In this document: in pieces, positions 22,397 through 35,095 of the stretch
How positions within the stretch are numbered: position 1 is the first letter of the stretch
How the letters are laid out: each line of letters opens with the position of its first letter
Source of the DNA: Apium graveolens
Taxonomy: Eukaryota > Streptophyta > Magnoliopsida > Apiales > Apiaceae
Direction: 5' to 3'
Length of the DNA stretch: 64,000 nt
Assembly (NCBI RefSeq): GCF_009905375.1
Contig: NC_133647.1
Coordinates: 138,131,263 to 138,195,262, forward strand
Made by a program: the position numbers and the translations under genes
The notes under the pieces: model-generated
The model's database searches: none
The model's input: the letters and a program-made list of their open reading frames with translations, nothing else
What the model was told of the DNA's origin: nothing

Positions 22397-23314
22397 TCTC
22401 CCCGGTATCGGTCAATTTTGTGGCAAAGGATGTGAAGTCTTGTTCAAGAAGGAGAAATGTTTGATCTTTAATCATAAAAATGAGAAGCTTACTATCAATG
22501 AAGTGAGAAAGGGTGATTTGTTCGTAGCTCGAATGGAATTCTACTGAAGATGGTCAAGTAATGTTTTTCTATAGTAGAGATTCTCAAATAAAAGTTGGTT
22601 ATGATATAAGAATCTCTCCCACTTAAACTTCAAGACCATGAATTCTTTGGTTAAGAGGGAATTGGTGAGAGGTCTTCCCGAGATGGAATTTACTCCTGAT
22701 GGACTTTGTGAAACATGTGAAAAAGGGAAGTCGAAAAGAGCATTACATAAGAAGAAGACAATGACCGACATCACTGAACCACTAAGACTCCTTCGCATGG
22801 ACTTGTTTGGCCCACTCAACGTCACGTCTATGTCAAGAAAAAAATATGGCTTAGTGATTGTTGATGACTACTCCAGATATAGGTGGATGTTATTCTTACA
22901 TTCAAAGGATGAAGCAGTCGTTATGATTATTGATCACATCAATAGGGTTGAGTTAGAAGTTGGAGTGCCCGTTCATAAAATCAGATTAGATAATGGAACA
23001 TAATTCATAAATGCTAAGTTGAATGATTTCTGTATCGAGAAGGGCATCTCAAGATATTTTTCAGCACCAAGAACTCCACAACAGAATGAAGTGGTTGAAA
23101 GGAAGAATCAAATATTGGTTGAAGATGCAAGAACTATGCTTAATGAAGCCAATCTTCCTACCTACTTCTGAGCTGAAGCTGTTAACACTGCCTGCTATAC
23201 TCAAAATACAACCTTGATTAACAAGATGAACGAGAAGACCCCTTATGAGTTAATGGCCAACAAGAAACCATCAGTGAAATACTTTCACCTGTTTGGAGAA
23301 AAGTGCTTTGTGCT
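22397..23314 (+). pseudogene. Element A pol: GAG-pre-integrase and integrase
   Basis: Resumes with LPGIGQFC and KGCEVLFKKEK; stops and a frameshift lie at about 22542-22620. Then 22638-23003 is open: MNSLVKRELVRGLPEMEF (pre-integrase), CETCEKGKSKR, the first catalytic Asp in MDLFGPLNV (about 22798), and VIVDDYSRYRWM. The second Asp is in IRLDNGT (about 22990), followed at once by a TAA at 23002. The third acidic residue is in PQQNEVVERKN (about 23080). A TGA at 23169 interrupts LPTYF*AEAVNTACYTQN. Integrase joins element DNA to the chromosome; all three acidic positions are readable but no single frame encodes them. It ends at the CACTA insertion. Confidence 0.88.
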
Positions 23315-23329
23315 CACTACGCCATAGAT

Positions 23330-23790
23330 TGGATTCCGCAACCCCAAGAAACCGTTACTAAAGGCCAAAAAAGCGTTGCTAAAGGCCAAAAAAGGCTATG
23401 GCGACTCTTTTTTGGGGTTGCAATTTTAGGCGTTGCCATAGAGTTTTTTGCAACCCCGGTGACACCCTATTGCAGCCCTTGTTTATCCGTTACAGAAACG
23501 TGCTATTGCAACACCAATGGGGTTGCAATAGGTCTTGAAAAGTGTTATAGTAGGGTTTGGGCTATCAGTACAATATTTGTGAGTCCCACAATGGGGCCCA
23601 CATGTGGGGTATCGATGCAACCTTTTTGCAACACTTTTTAGTTTGTTTTGCAATGCTTTTTAGTGTTTTTTACAACGCTTTTTAGTGTTTTTGCAACGCT
23701 TTTTAGTGTTTTTAGCAACGTTTTTTAGTGATTATTAGCAACACTATAAGGACCTATTGCAACGCTTTTATAAAAAAAATGCTAGGAACT
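23330..23790. repeat. CACTA subterminal repeats
   Basis: Many copies of GCAAC and GTTGC words. A tight run at about 23640-23775 repeats GCAACGCTTTTTAGTGTTTT with ~25-bp spacing. In CACTA elements such repeats bind the regulatory transposon protein. 23820-23960 is a separate low-complexity stretch of ACCATACTACCA words. Confidence 0.8.
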
Positions 23791-24098
23791 GTTTATAAAT
23801 TAACATGCCCATAAATAAGACCATTGTCTTAAACCAACACAATCCATAATCCACAAACCATAAACATCAGTCCACCAACCATCACCATACTACCACTACC
23901 TTCACCATACTACCATCAGTTTCCCCATACTACCACAACCTTTACCATCACCATGTTACCATCCTTATACCATTAATTGTCTACCAACCATAAAACAAAA
24001 GCGGAAGTTTAAACAAGTTAAAGTTACAATTCAAAATCTAAACATAGTAGTACTGAGAAAAACAAAGTAAAACGAGAATGTTGCTAGAACGCTTCTGA

Positions 24099-26166
24099 CT
24101 AGGTAGAACCACCTCCAGTAATAGGAGTGACCATGGTAACAGGAGTGCCATCATCATGGTCACTTGAAATTATGGCGCATAGCTCTGCCATATTGACATT
24201 GAGGCTAGTGTTCGCTTCACCTAGTTTCCTCAGCGCCCAGTTGAAGTTATCCTGCATCTTGTTCATCTTTGCGTCAAGTTCTTCTTTTTGCTGCTTCATC
24301 TTTTCTTCCATTTCTGCAGTAACTTCTTCCCGAATCTTTTCTGTCAAGTCATTGATTTGCGACTTCGTCGGGCTAGAACCTTTGACAGGCTTGACATATC
24401 TCCCTACAAGCCAAGAAGGACCATGTCCTTTTACATCCAACAGAAGCTCATTCATACTATCAGTTGGTTCTGATAAATCACTTCCCAAGACATTTTTAAT
24501 TTTTTTCTACCAAATAATGCCAGAAACAAGTCAATCCAAATATTTGTAATCCATAATTAAGACTAGCAGGTGATGAACAAAATTAAGAATACTTACAATT
24601 ATGAAGTTAGTTACTCTGCCATCAGTTTTATACTTCCGACCGGCTTTTCTTTTTCGAGTCTTAACAAAAACTGTTGCGTCTGAATCGTTGACCTAGATGC
24701 AAATATAAATCCATTAAAATTACTCAAACCAATATTAACTTTTTAAAGAAAGAAATGAAATAAAAAAACATTTATCTAAAAACCTTTATCTAAATTTCTT
24801 TAGATAAAGAAATTTATAAATGAAAATTGTAGACTAAAATTTCAACACTGTCTTTTTCATTACATAATGATCCAATATATGCCATTAAATCAAATATCTC
24901 TTGTCAGAACAGTAAAGAAGGCAAGTAAAAAGAATTCAAATTTTCCTTTGAGAACGGTCAAGAACATCCCATCTTATGTCGAAGTTGTAAAAATAATTTA
25001 GTACCAACAGTGTGTGTGTCCACATATGTATGCCGATTCTTAGCATTTTTCTGGGCCATGGTCTACAGAAAAATGATAAAAATATTTCAGTGTAACTAAA
25101 TAAATAGAAGACACGATATTGGGCTATATAAAGGTATACATGAATTTCTTGATCTCCCCAATACTGCAACAACAGTTTGAATTCCTCGAGGGGAATTTCA
25201 GCAGGCCTGTTTGCTAACCTCTCCTCGTCGGTGTCATATACAGTAAAATGTTTCGTCTTGGTACGACTCTTATACCCCTTCCAATAAGCATTAATTGACT
25301 TCAACACCCAGGCTTCCAACTCATCAGGAAATATGTATCGTTGCTTACATACAAATCATAAATTAATTATATAAATTTCAGTTCAGAAGCAAAGAAATTG
25401 AGAAAAATCAATTAAATACAATTTTCCTACTATGACCAACATTTTACACTTGCAAATTCCTACTATGATCAACATTTTAATACAAGCAAGGAAATTGAAA
25501 AAATTGCAGTTTAGAATACCTTGACATAATTCAGCAAAGTGGTCTTTAAATTTTTAGGAACATCTTTCCAAGATTTATAGGTAAGTGGCACACACTTCTT
25601 CAATGTCCCAAGAAATTGACCAAATTCAGACACAACTTTGTCACTGTCAGATATAGGTTGAAATTCCTTATTCATGCTGAGGATAATTCTTTTGTCAAAG
25701 GGCCTTGTATGAACTTTATTCATAATTGTTGGCCCTCTTTTCTTTTTAGGAACTTCAACTGTAATTGTCAAGTATACATATATAAGATAGATAATTAATA
25801 CCAAATCATTTCATACATAATTCAAGTACACACTAGAAAGAACGATAATTGTGAAACTAAAGATGCTAACCTTGTTCAGATTCTTCTCCAAGATCAAGAA
25901 ATGCATCATTTACATCAACTCGCTCATTTGCGGTTCCACTTCCACTACCAATTTCTATAATTTTCTCAGCATTTTGTTTCTCTTGACGCTTCCGCATAGA
26001 TACATAAGCCGCTATTGTTCCTACCCCCTCAATTCGTGGAAACTGGATTTGTGTAGCAGGCTCCACCGGAACTGAAGCATGTGGTGCCTCGGTTGATGTA
26101 TCTTTCTCTGTGGCAGTTGTAACATTCACCCGTGAACGGGTTGTTGGTCTACCACCAAAAGGATTC
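24099..26166 (-). pseudogene. Ptta/En/Spm plant transposase-like gene, multi-exon, 5' truncated
   Basis: Exons inferred from frame and splice sites. (a) 26166-25871: NPFGGRPTTRSRVNVTTATE to DLGEESEQ; GT donor. (b) 25758-25520: VPKKKRGPTIMNKVHTRPFD, VSEFGQFLGTLKK, ending NYVK; AG/GT sites. (c) 25343-25140: QRYIFPDELEAWVLKSINAY, EIPLEEFKLLLQYWGDQEIH. (d) 25062-24958: QKNAKNRHTYVDTHTVGTKL, TGA at 24960. Further candidate exons near 24690-24600 (VFVKTRKRKAGRKYKTDGR) and 24505-24099, a Glu/Lys/Met-rich coiled coil ending at a stop at 24099. Order and wording match the plant Transposase_24 (Ptta/En/Spm) family, the DNA-binding partner of CACTA elements. The first exons are missing. Reading past the TGA in (d) is uncertain. 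Confidence 0.72.
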
Positions 26167-26197
26167 CTATTCAGCTATTTTTTACTTTTCTGTAGTG

Positions 26198-26850
26198 TAA
26201 ACAACAATGGGCATCTTGGAAAGTGTGATGCTAAGGCTGAAGAAGGTATCTTTATGGGCTATTCTATGGAGTCAAAATCTTATCGAGTATATGTGATTAG
26301 AGATCAAAAGGTTGTGGAGAGCCTTAATGTAAATTTTGATGACGCTAAGCTCCTAAGTATTCAGAATGAAGATAATTCTGATAGTCTTAATGTTAAAGAT
26401 CTTTATGATGATGAATATGAACCTGAATTTTTTCCAAATAACAATGATAATGGCAATGATTCTGATATTGGCAATGATCATAATTCTGATTCACACTCTA
26501 ATGGTCCAGATGATAGTGGAAATACAGAAGAGCAAAGTCACATTATTTCTGAGACAAGTCCTCAAGAATCAGATTATAAAGATCAAACTAACAACAACTC
26601 AGGGGGAGCAGAACAAGAGGAAGAACAAGGATCCTCTAGTCAGACTCAACATAACACTGAAAATAATGAGTCATCCAAAATGGAATAGATCTCATCCTGT
26701 AGATCAAATCATTGGTAAAGTAGGGGCAAGATTTCATACTAGAAGAGCTACTGCTAATGAATATCTTTAATCTGGGTTTGTTTCTCAAATGGAACCAAAG
26801 AAAGTAGATGAAGCTCTTGGAGATCCGGGTCGGGTTATTTCTATGCAAGA
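26198..26850 (+). pseudogene. Element A pol: integrase-RT linker
   Basis: Resumes with NNNGHLGKCDAKAEEGIFMG, then KSYRVYVIRDQKVVESLNVN, the C-terminal side of copia integrase. An acidic Asn/Asp/Ser-rich linker follows, with an STOP at 26686 (KMEBISS-like region). After a frame change, words like IGKVGARFHTRRAT and GDPGRVISMQ lead to the RT start. It is open 26110-26688, although 26110-26197 of that frame belongs to the CACTA-like transposon. It breaks at 26850 in mid-codon where the Tekay block is inserted and resumes at 43435 (EELNQFKRQKV). Confidence 0.82.
26846..26850 (+). other. Left target duplication of the 26851-43429 block
   Basis: CAAGA, repeated exactly at 43430-43434. Confidence 0.9.
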
Positions 26851-28261
26851 TGTAATAACCCCAAATTTTGGAATTTTTGAAATACTAATGAATAGTAACT
26901 TTTGTTGATGATGCTGATTAAGGAAAATTATCCGACCACGCTATATAGGAGTACTATTATAGAAATTCTAAGATCATATTAGTATTCCATAAAGTAAATG
27001 AGTGTATGTAAAGGTCGTCAGAATTCAGATTCGAAAACTTTGATTTTTCCCAAAAATCCACCAGATACCGAAAGAATCGAGTATACGGTAACATGATTAA
27101 AAGGATTTAAATTCAAGGATTATAAGAGAGGATCATAAAAGGAATATAAAATATTGATAAAGGTTAGGGGAACCCAAGTAATAAAATCACGGATACATTT
27201 CCTCGAACGACCAACGAGAATGAACGATTAGCGAATCGTATAATCATTAAGCGATTAAGAAATGCAAGAGAGATTAGTGCAAAGATCAAGGCTATAAATC
27301 AAACACATAGGAAAGGAGTAAGCCAATGATGCTTCCACCACCAAACATGGACAAGTGGCAAAGAAATGAGGCCATCATTGTGACACCAAGCTTAATTATC
27401 ATCCACTCACTTAATCAAGGCATTAACCACAAAAATATCAACCACACTTCATTTCTCACCACACAATAAACCAAGACAAGTCAAAATACTCTCTTCCCCG
27501 TTTTTAGCAAGCTCTCCCCCCATCTTTTTTCAAGAAACCCGAGAGGAGAAAGAAATGAAAATGGAGGAAGATAAAATGCTTGTATCTTGAGTTTCTCTTG
27601 GCCGTTTTACGCGTTCTACCTATCAAATTGAAGCCCTCGAGAAGCTCTACACCATTAGGGTAACCACTATCCTCACCTTCTTGATTTCCATACATGTTTT
27701 TAACGTTTTACAGTTCAGGGGTATAGTGTTTCAAGAATTAACTTTGTGTTCTTCATTTTATTTTGAGGTTTTAATCATTATAAGGCTAGTTAAGGATCAT
27801 CTAAGGTTTGTTAAGCATTACCCACTCTCCAAGGAAGGTATAACCTCTTCCCCTCTTTGTATTTAAGCCATACCATGGGTTTTAAACTTGTTCTTTAAGA
27901 GTTCTTGGATGTTTCTATGATTTTAGAGTAGTTATGAACTTTCAATGGAAGTTATGAGTTATTATGTAAATGGATGATTGTGAGGAACTTGATTTGGTGT
28001 ATGATGAAGTTGAAGGGCTGTTTGGAATGTTATAATTTAGTATGTTGATTGTTGGGTTGGTTTGGTATGGTTGTGATCTTATAATAAAATTTGGTAATCG
28101 CGTAAACATAGCCGTCGTAATGCCCGTTTTAATTCAATTGCTTGTTTTAGTGTTCAGGACACTAAAATCGCGTAAAATTTTAGTGTTCACGTAAACATAG
28201 CCATTGTAATGACGAATCTGTAACCTTGCCATGTTTAGCTAGATCGTGTCGTAAGCTTCGT
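26851..28261 (+). repeat. Outer Tekay-type LTR, left part
   Basis: Starts TGTAATAACCCCAAATTTTG directly after the CAAGA duplication. It is a related but clearly diverged subfamily of the T1/T2 LTR, matching its first ~1.4 kb with many substitutions and indels. It stops at GCTTCGT where the T2 5' LTR begins; TTCGT (28257-28261) is the expected left duplication of T2. The right part of this LTR is at about 41516-43429. Confidence 0.85.
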
Positions 28262-31200
28262 TGTAATAACCCCAATTTTTGGAAATTTTTGAAACCCTTA
28301 TGAATAGTGATTTTGCAGATTATGCTAAATAAGAAAACTTTTCATGCCACACTATATAGGGGTTCTTTTATTGATCTTCTGGGATATTATTAGTACTCTA
28401 TGTGGTATATAAGTGTATGTAAAGATCGTCAGAATCCAAATCCGAACACTTTGATTTTTCCCGGAAATCTACCAGATACAGAAAGAATTGAGTATAAGGT
28501 AACAGAATAAAAAGGATTTAAATTCAAGGATTATAAGAGAGGATCATAAAAGGAATATAATGTATTGAGAAAGGTTAAGGAAACCTAAGAAATAAGATCC
28601 CGGGTATGATCCCTCAAACGAGAAATGAGAACGAAAGTTAAGCGAACCGTATAACAGATCAGCGGTCATTATGCAAACAATTAGGAAGTTAATCAAGGAG
28701 GTTACGGATGATGAGGTCATCCAACCAATAAGAAGAGGGCAAGTAAGGGATGATGACATCATAAGCATGACATAAGCATGACATAAGGGGAAGGAGATGT
28801 GGTTGATTTAAAACCACACAAAGTTCAAGGTTAGAAAGGTAATTAACCAAAAAACAAAACAAAAACAACCAAGCTAGGCAAAACAAATCAAAAACGCAAG
28901 ATCATTTCATTCTCTTCATCTTGCTCTCGGCTTTTCTTCTTTTCCTAAGGAAGAAAAATCAAAATCCTAGTTCCGAGCATTGTTAAATAACAAGGTAATT
29001 ATCTAAGGTTCCTTGTACATAGATATGGATATCCTATAAGTTTAAGCTTCTAATTCCTTCACAATCTCTTCCAATAAATCAAGGAAGAAGATGGTGAATA
29101 GTAACCTTCAAGAAATAACTTTGGTTTTCTTGATTTTTTATTGAAAGTTCAAGGTAGCTTAAGCATAGATCAAGGCTTCCATGGGCATTCCAAGGATCTT
29201 TCATTGATTAAAAGCTTCAAGGAAGATATATCATCTCCAAACCCTAGATTTACTTTGTATATTAGGATGATTTTGGTTGTTATGGTAAAAGAGTAGCTTA
29301 ATGCTTGTAGGTTTAGAGTTTGGGTTGGAGTTGTAGTGAATTGAATGTTGAAACTTGTTGATTAGTAAAGGGCTTAAGTATAGTTTTAAATTCATGATTG
29401 AGAATAACATAAATTAGAGAAATTGAGGTTTTGGGGGCTGTTGTAGTGTGATATGGATGGATGTTGGTTGTATGAATGAATTGGGATTGATTGGTGGTTG
29501 AATTGGTTAGGTAAAATTTTGGGAAATCGCGCAAACATAGCCGTCGTAATGCCCGATTTACCGTAGACTGTTTTTGTTCTTAACATCAGAACCCTTGAAC
29601 TCACTGTTAGGTTTTTACCATTGCCATGTTTAGATAGTTCATGTTACGAGCTTCGTTTTGATATGTAGTTCGTTTGATTCCGATGTACGGTTTAGGAGAA
29701 ACGGCCATTTTAAGTAACGACGTTTCGCGAACGAATCATTACCCCTCGCCTTACTTTGAAACCTTGGTTAAGGACCTTAAATGACTAATTGGGGTAAGAA
29801 ACAATTATGTAAATTGGATTAGGCAGTTGGTAAGGTACTCGCGAAAGAATCGCCTTAAAACCCTTAATAGTTAATTTATTTAAAAATGGTGGGGCCGAGG
29901 GTACTCGAGCGACTTAAGTAAATCGTTAAGCGCGAAAGCGAACGTTAGGACTCTAAATGGTTAAAGTCTAGTTTCTTAAGCGACCAGGGTTTAATTCCGA
30001 CTTATGTTGTTGTTCATAGGTTATCGGACCCACTCTAATCTTAAGTCTATCCGGGAGCACTCAGGCAAGTTTTCTACCCGTATAACTGTTGTTGTGATGT
30101 ATATGTGTATATGCATGATCTTGTGATAAATGCATATTTGTTATTAGCAAATTCTTGCGATATATTGGAGCATGTGATATGGTATATATGCATCCCTGTT
30201 TCGTATTCTTGACTTATATATCTGTTGGTTCAAATGCTTATTAGTTGCATAATATTTATGCTAGAGATAAGCAGTAGTTGCGTATACCCTGAGTATAGGG
30301 GACCCAAAGGTGAACCCTTTTCTAAAACCGGGAGTAGATGGTCCCGAGTATATGATATATATATATATTTATATATATATTGATATGGTTTTTAAAAACT
30401 ATTAATCGAATAAGGTTTATTCGATAACTTCATATTATTTAATGAATATTACTTGAATATTCATTCGAGGACTTATGACTCCTTTTATTTTATTTAATGA
30501 ATATTACTTGAATATTCATTCGAGAATTTATGACTCCTTTTATTTTATTTAATGAATATTTCTTGAATATTCATTCGAGGATTTATGACTCCTTTTATTT
30601 TATTTAATGAATATTACTTGAATATTTATTCGAGGATGTATGACTCCTTTATATTATTTAATGAATATTACTTGAATATTCATTCGAGGACTTATGACTC
30701 CTTTATATTATTTAATGAATATTACTTGAATATTCATTCGAGGACTTATGACTCACTTTATATTATTTATTGAATATTATTTGAATATTCATTTGAGGAC
30801 CTATGACTCCGATTATTTACTGAAATATATTCTTTATTTTATTAAAGAATAAGGTGTCGATAATCAAACTTATTTTTGATTATTCAAATAAAGATAGTAC
30901 TTTCGTATAAGTATATCTTTGGTTATTTAATACTCATTTCAAGTATAAGTTTTACAACTTCTACTTCAAGTTATTTATATAGAGATTATCCTTATGGGAA
31001 TATTATTTAATAATATTCAGATATTTTCTAATATATCGGGACTGATTTACTTTATTAAATCAGCATTACTCCAAACACTCTTTAAAGTGTTTTCGAGTCT
31101 TCGAAATGATTTTTAAAGGTTAGAGCGGATCCCAAAACTCGTTTTCAAATTTAAGATCTTCCTTTTTGAAGGGGACTTGAATACTCGCTCAAAAATCTAA

Positions 31201-32576
31201 GGGATCCGGCTCTGTGGTGTATTTTATATTCGCAACAAGGTTGCTATTTTGATAAATGAATTGATTACTTACCCAACGTTCGGGAAGTAAGTCCATCTAA
31301 TTGAGTCGGCATAAGCGACAGGCCGGGGTACGGTCTATCAAAGTGTAAGTGGCTGGGTGGCAGTCCATCAACGCGTAAGAGGCCGGGTGGCGGTCCAGCA
31401 CAAGGTCCTTATGTGGCCAGGGTGATGACCGGTGGGGGATTCATCCATCTACTAGTAGAAAAGGTTACTTATTGGTATCTTTGCCTGATCAGCAAGATAT
31501 CGGGTTTATGCCAAAATTCTTTTCTTTCCAAATTTATTGGATATTACAACTCTGTTCATACTTTACATAACAGAGATTTTCAGGAAATGTATGAGATATA
31601 TATATATATATATATGGATATATATATCAGGACTTAATGAAGTATCTCGTAACTTCATTATTTATAATGATATTTCAAAGATTGAATCTATTCAAGTCTT
31701 ATCTTGTAGTCTCATCTGGGTGATGAACTTTGAAACTGATTATAACTTAAACGGTGGTAGTTCAAGTAGTATTCGGATATAAGTATATTGGAGTATCTTG
31801 TAACTTCATCTTTTAAACTTATATCTAGTAAATGATTATCTTATGCATGTCAAAGATTTTCGGAAAAACGTTGAGACAAGGTTAGATATATGAGATCACC
31901 TTGCAACGATATTTTTATACAGTTATAAACTGGAACTCTGTGTATATTATACATGTCAGAGGATTTCAAAGATTGTGAAAAGTATATATGTACATATACT
32001 GAATATTTTGCGACTTCATCGCATTAAGATATCAAACTTGGTTCATTTCTTTTGACCAAGACTTTCATGAGTACTATGAGAAGGCTCATATATTGTTAAT
32101 CATTATACATATTATTTTGGTGGGCTTGCTGCTCACCCTTGCTTTCTTCTTTCATCACACAACAACAGATAGAAAAGATGAACAGGACCAAGCTCCCGAT
32201 TCGCAAGCAATTAGGAAACGTTCTGCAGTTTCCTATAGGCGTTGATGTCGCTGTAGCTGAGGTTGGATCTACCAATAGGCTAGGCTTTCAACTTTTGATG
32301 TACCAGACTTATGTATCTTTATCAATTGTAATAATGGCAAAGAAATGTAAATTTATTCAGAAACCCTTTTAAGGTGTATTGGCATATAATTGTGGAATAA
32401 AACGACTTGTAATTTTTTTTTTGGATATTCATCTTTAAGACTATAACTTGTGGTGTGTGTGTTTATTGTGGGGTCACAGTACAGAGTAGTTGATTATTTA
32501 TTAAGATTGGGTGTTATTAAGGGAAATGGAACTCGTGACAACCCGGATCCCCGACCCCGGATTTAGGGGTGTTACA
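28262..32576 (+). repeat. 5' LTR of T2 (4315 bp)
   Basis: Starts TGTAATAACC, ends GGGGTGTTACA. Close to 38161-41490 over the shared part, with scattered substitutions. It holds a 54-bp tandem array, an AT microsatellite (about 30352-30382), the GTAAG..GGC module (about 31345-31400) and GCTTGCTGCTCACC near 32125. No gene. Confidence 0.93.
30424..30808 (+). repeat. 54-bp tandem array in T2 5' LTR
   Basis: About seven units with TTGAATATTCATTCGAGGAC and TATGACTCC. Same origin as the 51-bp array of T1 but a different period and wording (AATGAATATTACTTG). The 62-residue frame at 30585 is a repeat by-product. Confidence 0.88.
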
Positions 32577-32580
32577 GAAG

Positions 32581-32592
32581 TGGTATCAGAGC
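32581..32592 (+). promoter_or_regulatory. Primer binding site of T2 (initiator-Met tRNA)
   Basis: TGGTATCAGAGC, identical to T1 and at the same distance from the LTR end. Confidence 0.93.
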
Positions 32593-33059
32593 TAAGCCTT
32601 ATAAACTTTAGAGATGATGTGACGTTAAGATAATAAGTTCATTAAGATAATAACTCTTGCCAAGTTCATAGTCGGGCTACCTAACGTAGCACTGACAGTT
32701 AAAACCCTTATGGGAACCCTTCTAAATGTAGCGATAGAAGCGTAGTTCGTTATCGTATATGGTAGCGGGACTCCGAACCCTGAGGTTGAGGAGCAACAAC
32801 GCGATGATGTTTTATTACTTATTGGAGATCAGATTATGGATCTGATAGAGCGTCCTAACACGGGATCGGATGATGTTCATATTGAGGATGTAGCGGTTGA
32901 GGATGTTGTCCTAGAAGGGATAGTTGCTGAGGAGGATTCCATGAAGGATCCTGACAAGAATGAATAAAGGACCACTGATGAATTGATGACCATGGTTAGG
33001 TCGACTACCAGAGGTAGGATTGGTCGGTCACTACCGGAGGTTCGTTCAAGTTTGTAAAG

Positions 33060-33885
33060 ATAGTAGCCCCCTTTAACACGACTTACTCGTAAGACTCAGA
33101 AGTTCAAATGGACAGAGAAATGCGAGAACAGCTTTCAAGAACTATAGCAAAGATTGGTGATGGCCCCTATGTTGGCATTGCCGGATGGAAAAAGGAGATT
33201 TTGTGGTTTGTATTGATGCTTCGCATAAGGAATTAGGGTGCTCTTATACAGCACAACAAGGTAATCGCGTACGCGTCAAGACAATTAAGGGAATATAAAA
33301 TTCGATATCCCCACCCATGAGCTTGGGCTCGTGGCAATAGTTTTGCCCTAAATATTGGAGGCACTACTTGTATGGAGAGAAGTGCGAGATTTACACAAGC
33401 CATAAGTGCTCTAGTGCATTTTCACGCAGAAAGAGCTCAACATACGCCAGAAAAGGCTGTTAGAGCTAATCAAGAATTATGATTGGGAGATTCTTTATCA
33501 TTCGGGGAAAGCCAATGTGGTGGCTGATGCCCTTAGTAAAAAGGAGAGACTCAAGATAATAATGTCTTTGGGAGAGTTTATAAGAGATTTTGAGAAAATG
33601 GAAATAGAAGTGAAGGTAACCGGAGCCGGTACCAAAAAGTTGTTTGAGATTGCAATACAGACCGAATTATTGGAAAAGAACATATTGTGCCAGAAAAAGT
33701 GATGAATGAAGACAGAGAGCCAACAAATAGATATGAGATTAATACCGAGAAAGATGATAAGGGAATAAGGAGGTATTCCTATAGAATTTGGGTTCCAAAT
33801 GTTCAAGAGCTTAAAGATGAGATCTTAGATGAAAGTCATGGTTCAAGGAATAAGATTAAGGGCAAACCCTACATGTGATAGTCAG
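33060..33885 (+). pseudogene. RT-tail / RNase H / integrase N-terminal relic of T2
   Basis: Same block as in T1. Connection words near 33100-33190, RHYLYGEKCE-like sequence near 33358-33390, then HSGKANVVADALSKKER at about 33500-33550. Open pieces are 33517-33702 and 33687-33878 (RIWVPNVQELKDEILDESHG). The same missing base in GATTGGAGG-type sequence (33353 here, 3400 in T1) breaks the frame in both copies. Lies upstream of gag, as in T1. Confidence 0.8.
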
Positions 33886-34094
33886 GGAGGACGCCATCAA
33901 GATAGAAGGAACCCATAATATAATGAAGTGGAAAATGAGGATTTTAACGTATAAGATAACCCCAAGTATGGGAGAAGGATGAAACATTTCATACTAAGGA
34001 AACAGAAAGTCGAGTAAGGAAAGGAGACCCGAGACGGTACTCCTATACGGCAATTCATGGACCTGTCTAAAAAGGACTTAGACTATTATCCCCA

Positions 34095-34440
34095 ACCACC
34101 ACCCTGAGGAAACAATGTAGTGGGAAATTCTTTCAGGACCTCTAAGTCGCTAAGCTCTCAGAGTTCCAAGGAACAGGCTGGCCCAGCCGAGGCAAGAGCA
34201 TGGCTAAAGGAAATAGAGGAATCATTTGAAATTCTAAATGATTGACGAATCACAAAAGACCGTTTTTGTCACTTACCCTCCTAAGAGAGAGACCACCGGC
34301 TGGTGAAAGGCCAAGGAAGGCACGAAGCAAGAGATTATAATAAACTTATTTAAGATCAGTCAATTGTTTTCAGGAAAGTACTTCCCAAGATTATGGAGAT
34401 AGTGTAAAAGCTTTAGAGCCAGAACAAAGGCAGACGAGTA
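34095..34440 (+). pseudogene. gag relic of T2
   Basis: ARAWLKEIEESFEILND followed by TGA, at the same place as in T1. Stops elsewhere also match. More of the capsid wording is kept (SFEILN rather than SIEILN). Not translatable. Confidence 0.75.
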
Positions 34441-35095
34441 TGATGAATTATGAATCTAAGTTGTAAAAGTTGTCAAGATTCGTTTTAAGGACACGAATCC
34501 AGAATGACGGGATGTTTGAAATCAATGCTTATGTTGTGTTGGTTCATGAAATAATGATAAGAGAAAGGAAAATAAAAAGAAGCTGAAGTGGAAAGAAATA
34601 TAAAGGCAATAGAGTTTGAGGAATGATAAAGGAGTTGGGTATGAGGAAACCCTAAAGACTCGTAGCAATAGAAATAGAAAAGTATGTAATCGTCAGGATG
34701 AGGGTGATTCACCATGAGTTAAAATTGATGGTTGAAGGCATAAGAGATACATATATTTTATCCCCTGTAAGTTGGGAGGATTCGAGGAAACCTTGAGGTA
34801 ATTCGAAGGATAAATAATGAGACGCGGATAGACTGAGGAGACAAGGAAGTAAGAAATTAGGAAAATTGGATGAAGGAAGTGACCTTCAAGAATATGAAGT
34901 GTAAGACCGGTGGCTTGATACCCAGAAAGGGAGACGCCGGGTATGAAAGATATCCCAACATTGAGGTGACTGTTGAGATAAACAACAAAAGTAAATAAGG
35001 AATTATTAAGAAGAAGTTCACGTTGAACACGACCAATATCTTCCAGAACATCCTTGTTATCGTTACCAAATTAGGCAAGGAAAGCGGATAACCGT
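34441..35095 (+). other. Decayed gag-to-protease linker of T2
   Basis: Counterpart of 4501-5139. Purine-rich; no intact motif. The minus-strand open frames (34485-34715, 34857-35078) also occur in T1 and are shadows. Confidence 0.5.

Larger units (their letters stand above)
23315..26197 (-). mobile_element. CACTA-like DNA transposon, internally deleted
   Basis: Begins CACTAC (23315) and ends GTAGTG (26197) inside element A pol. The left side carries typical CACTA subterminal repeats (GCAAC/GTTGC words). The interior encodes a Ptta/En/Spm-type gene on the minus strand. No TNPD-type transposase is present, so it is non-autonomous. Oddities: terminal repeats match only over six bases, no clean 3-bp duplication is visible (GCT against TAA), and the gene's coding sequence runs to within ~30 bases of the right end. 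Confidence 0.7.

Noticed and set aside
24127..24549. 140-codon plus-strand frame in the CACTA-like element
   Set aside because: Opposite the coiled-coil exon on the minus strand, which fits the Ptta/En/Spm gene order.
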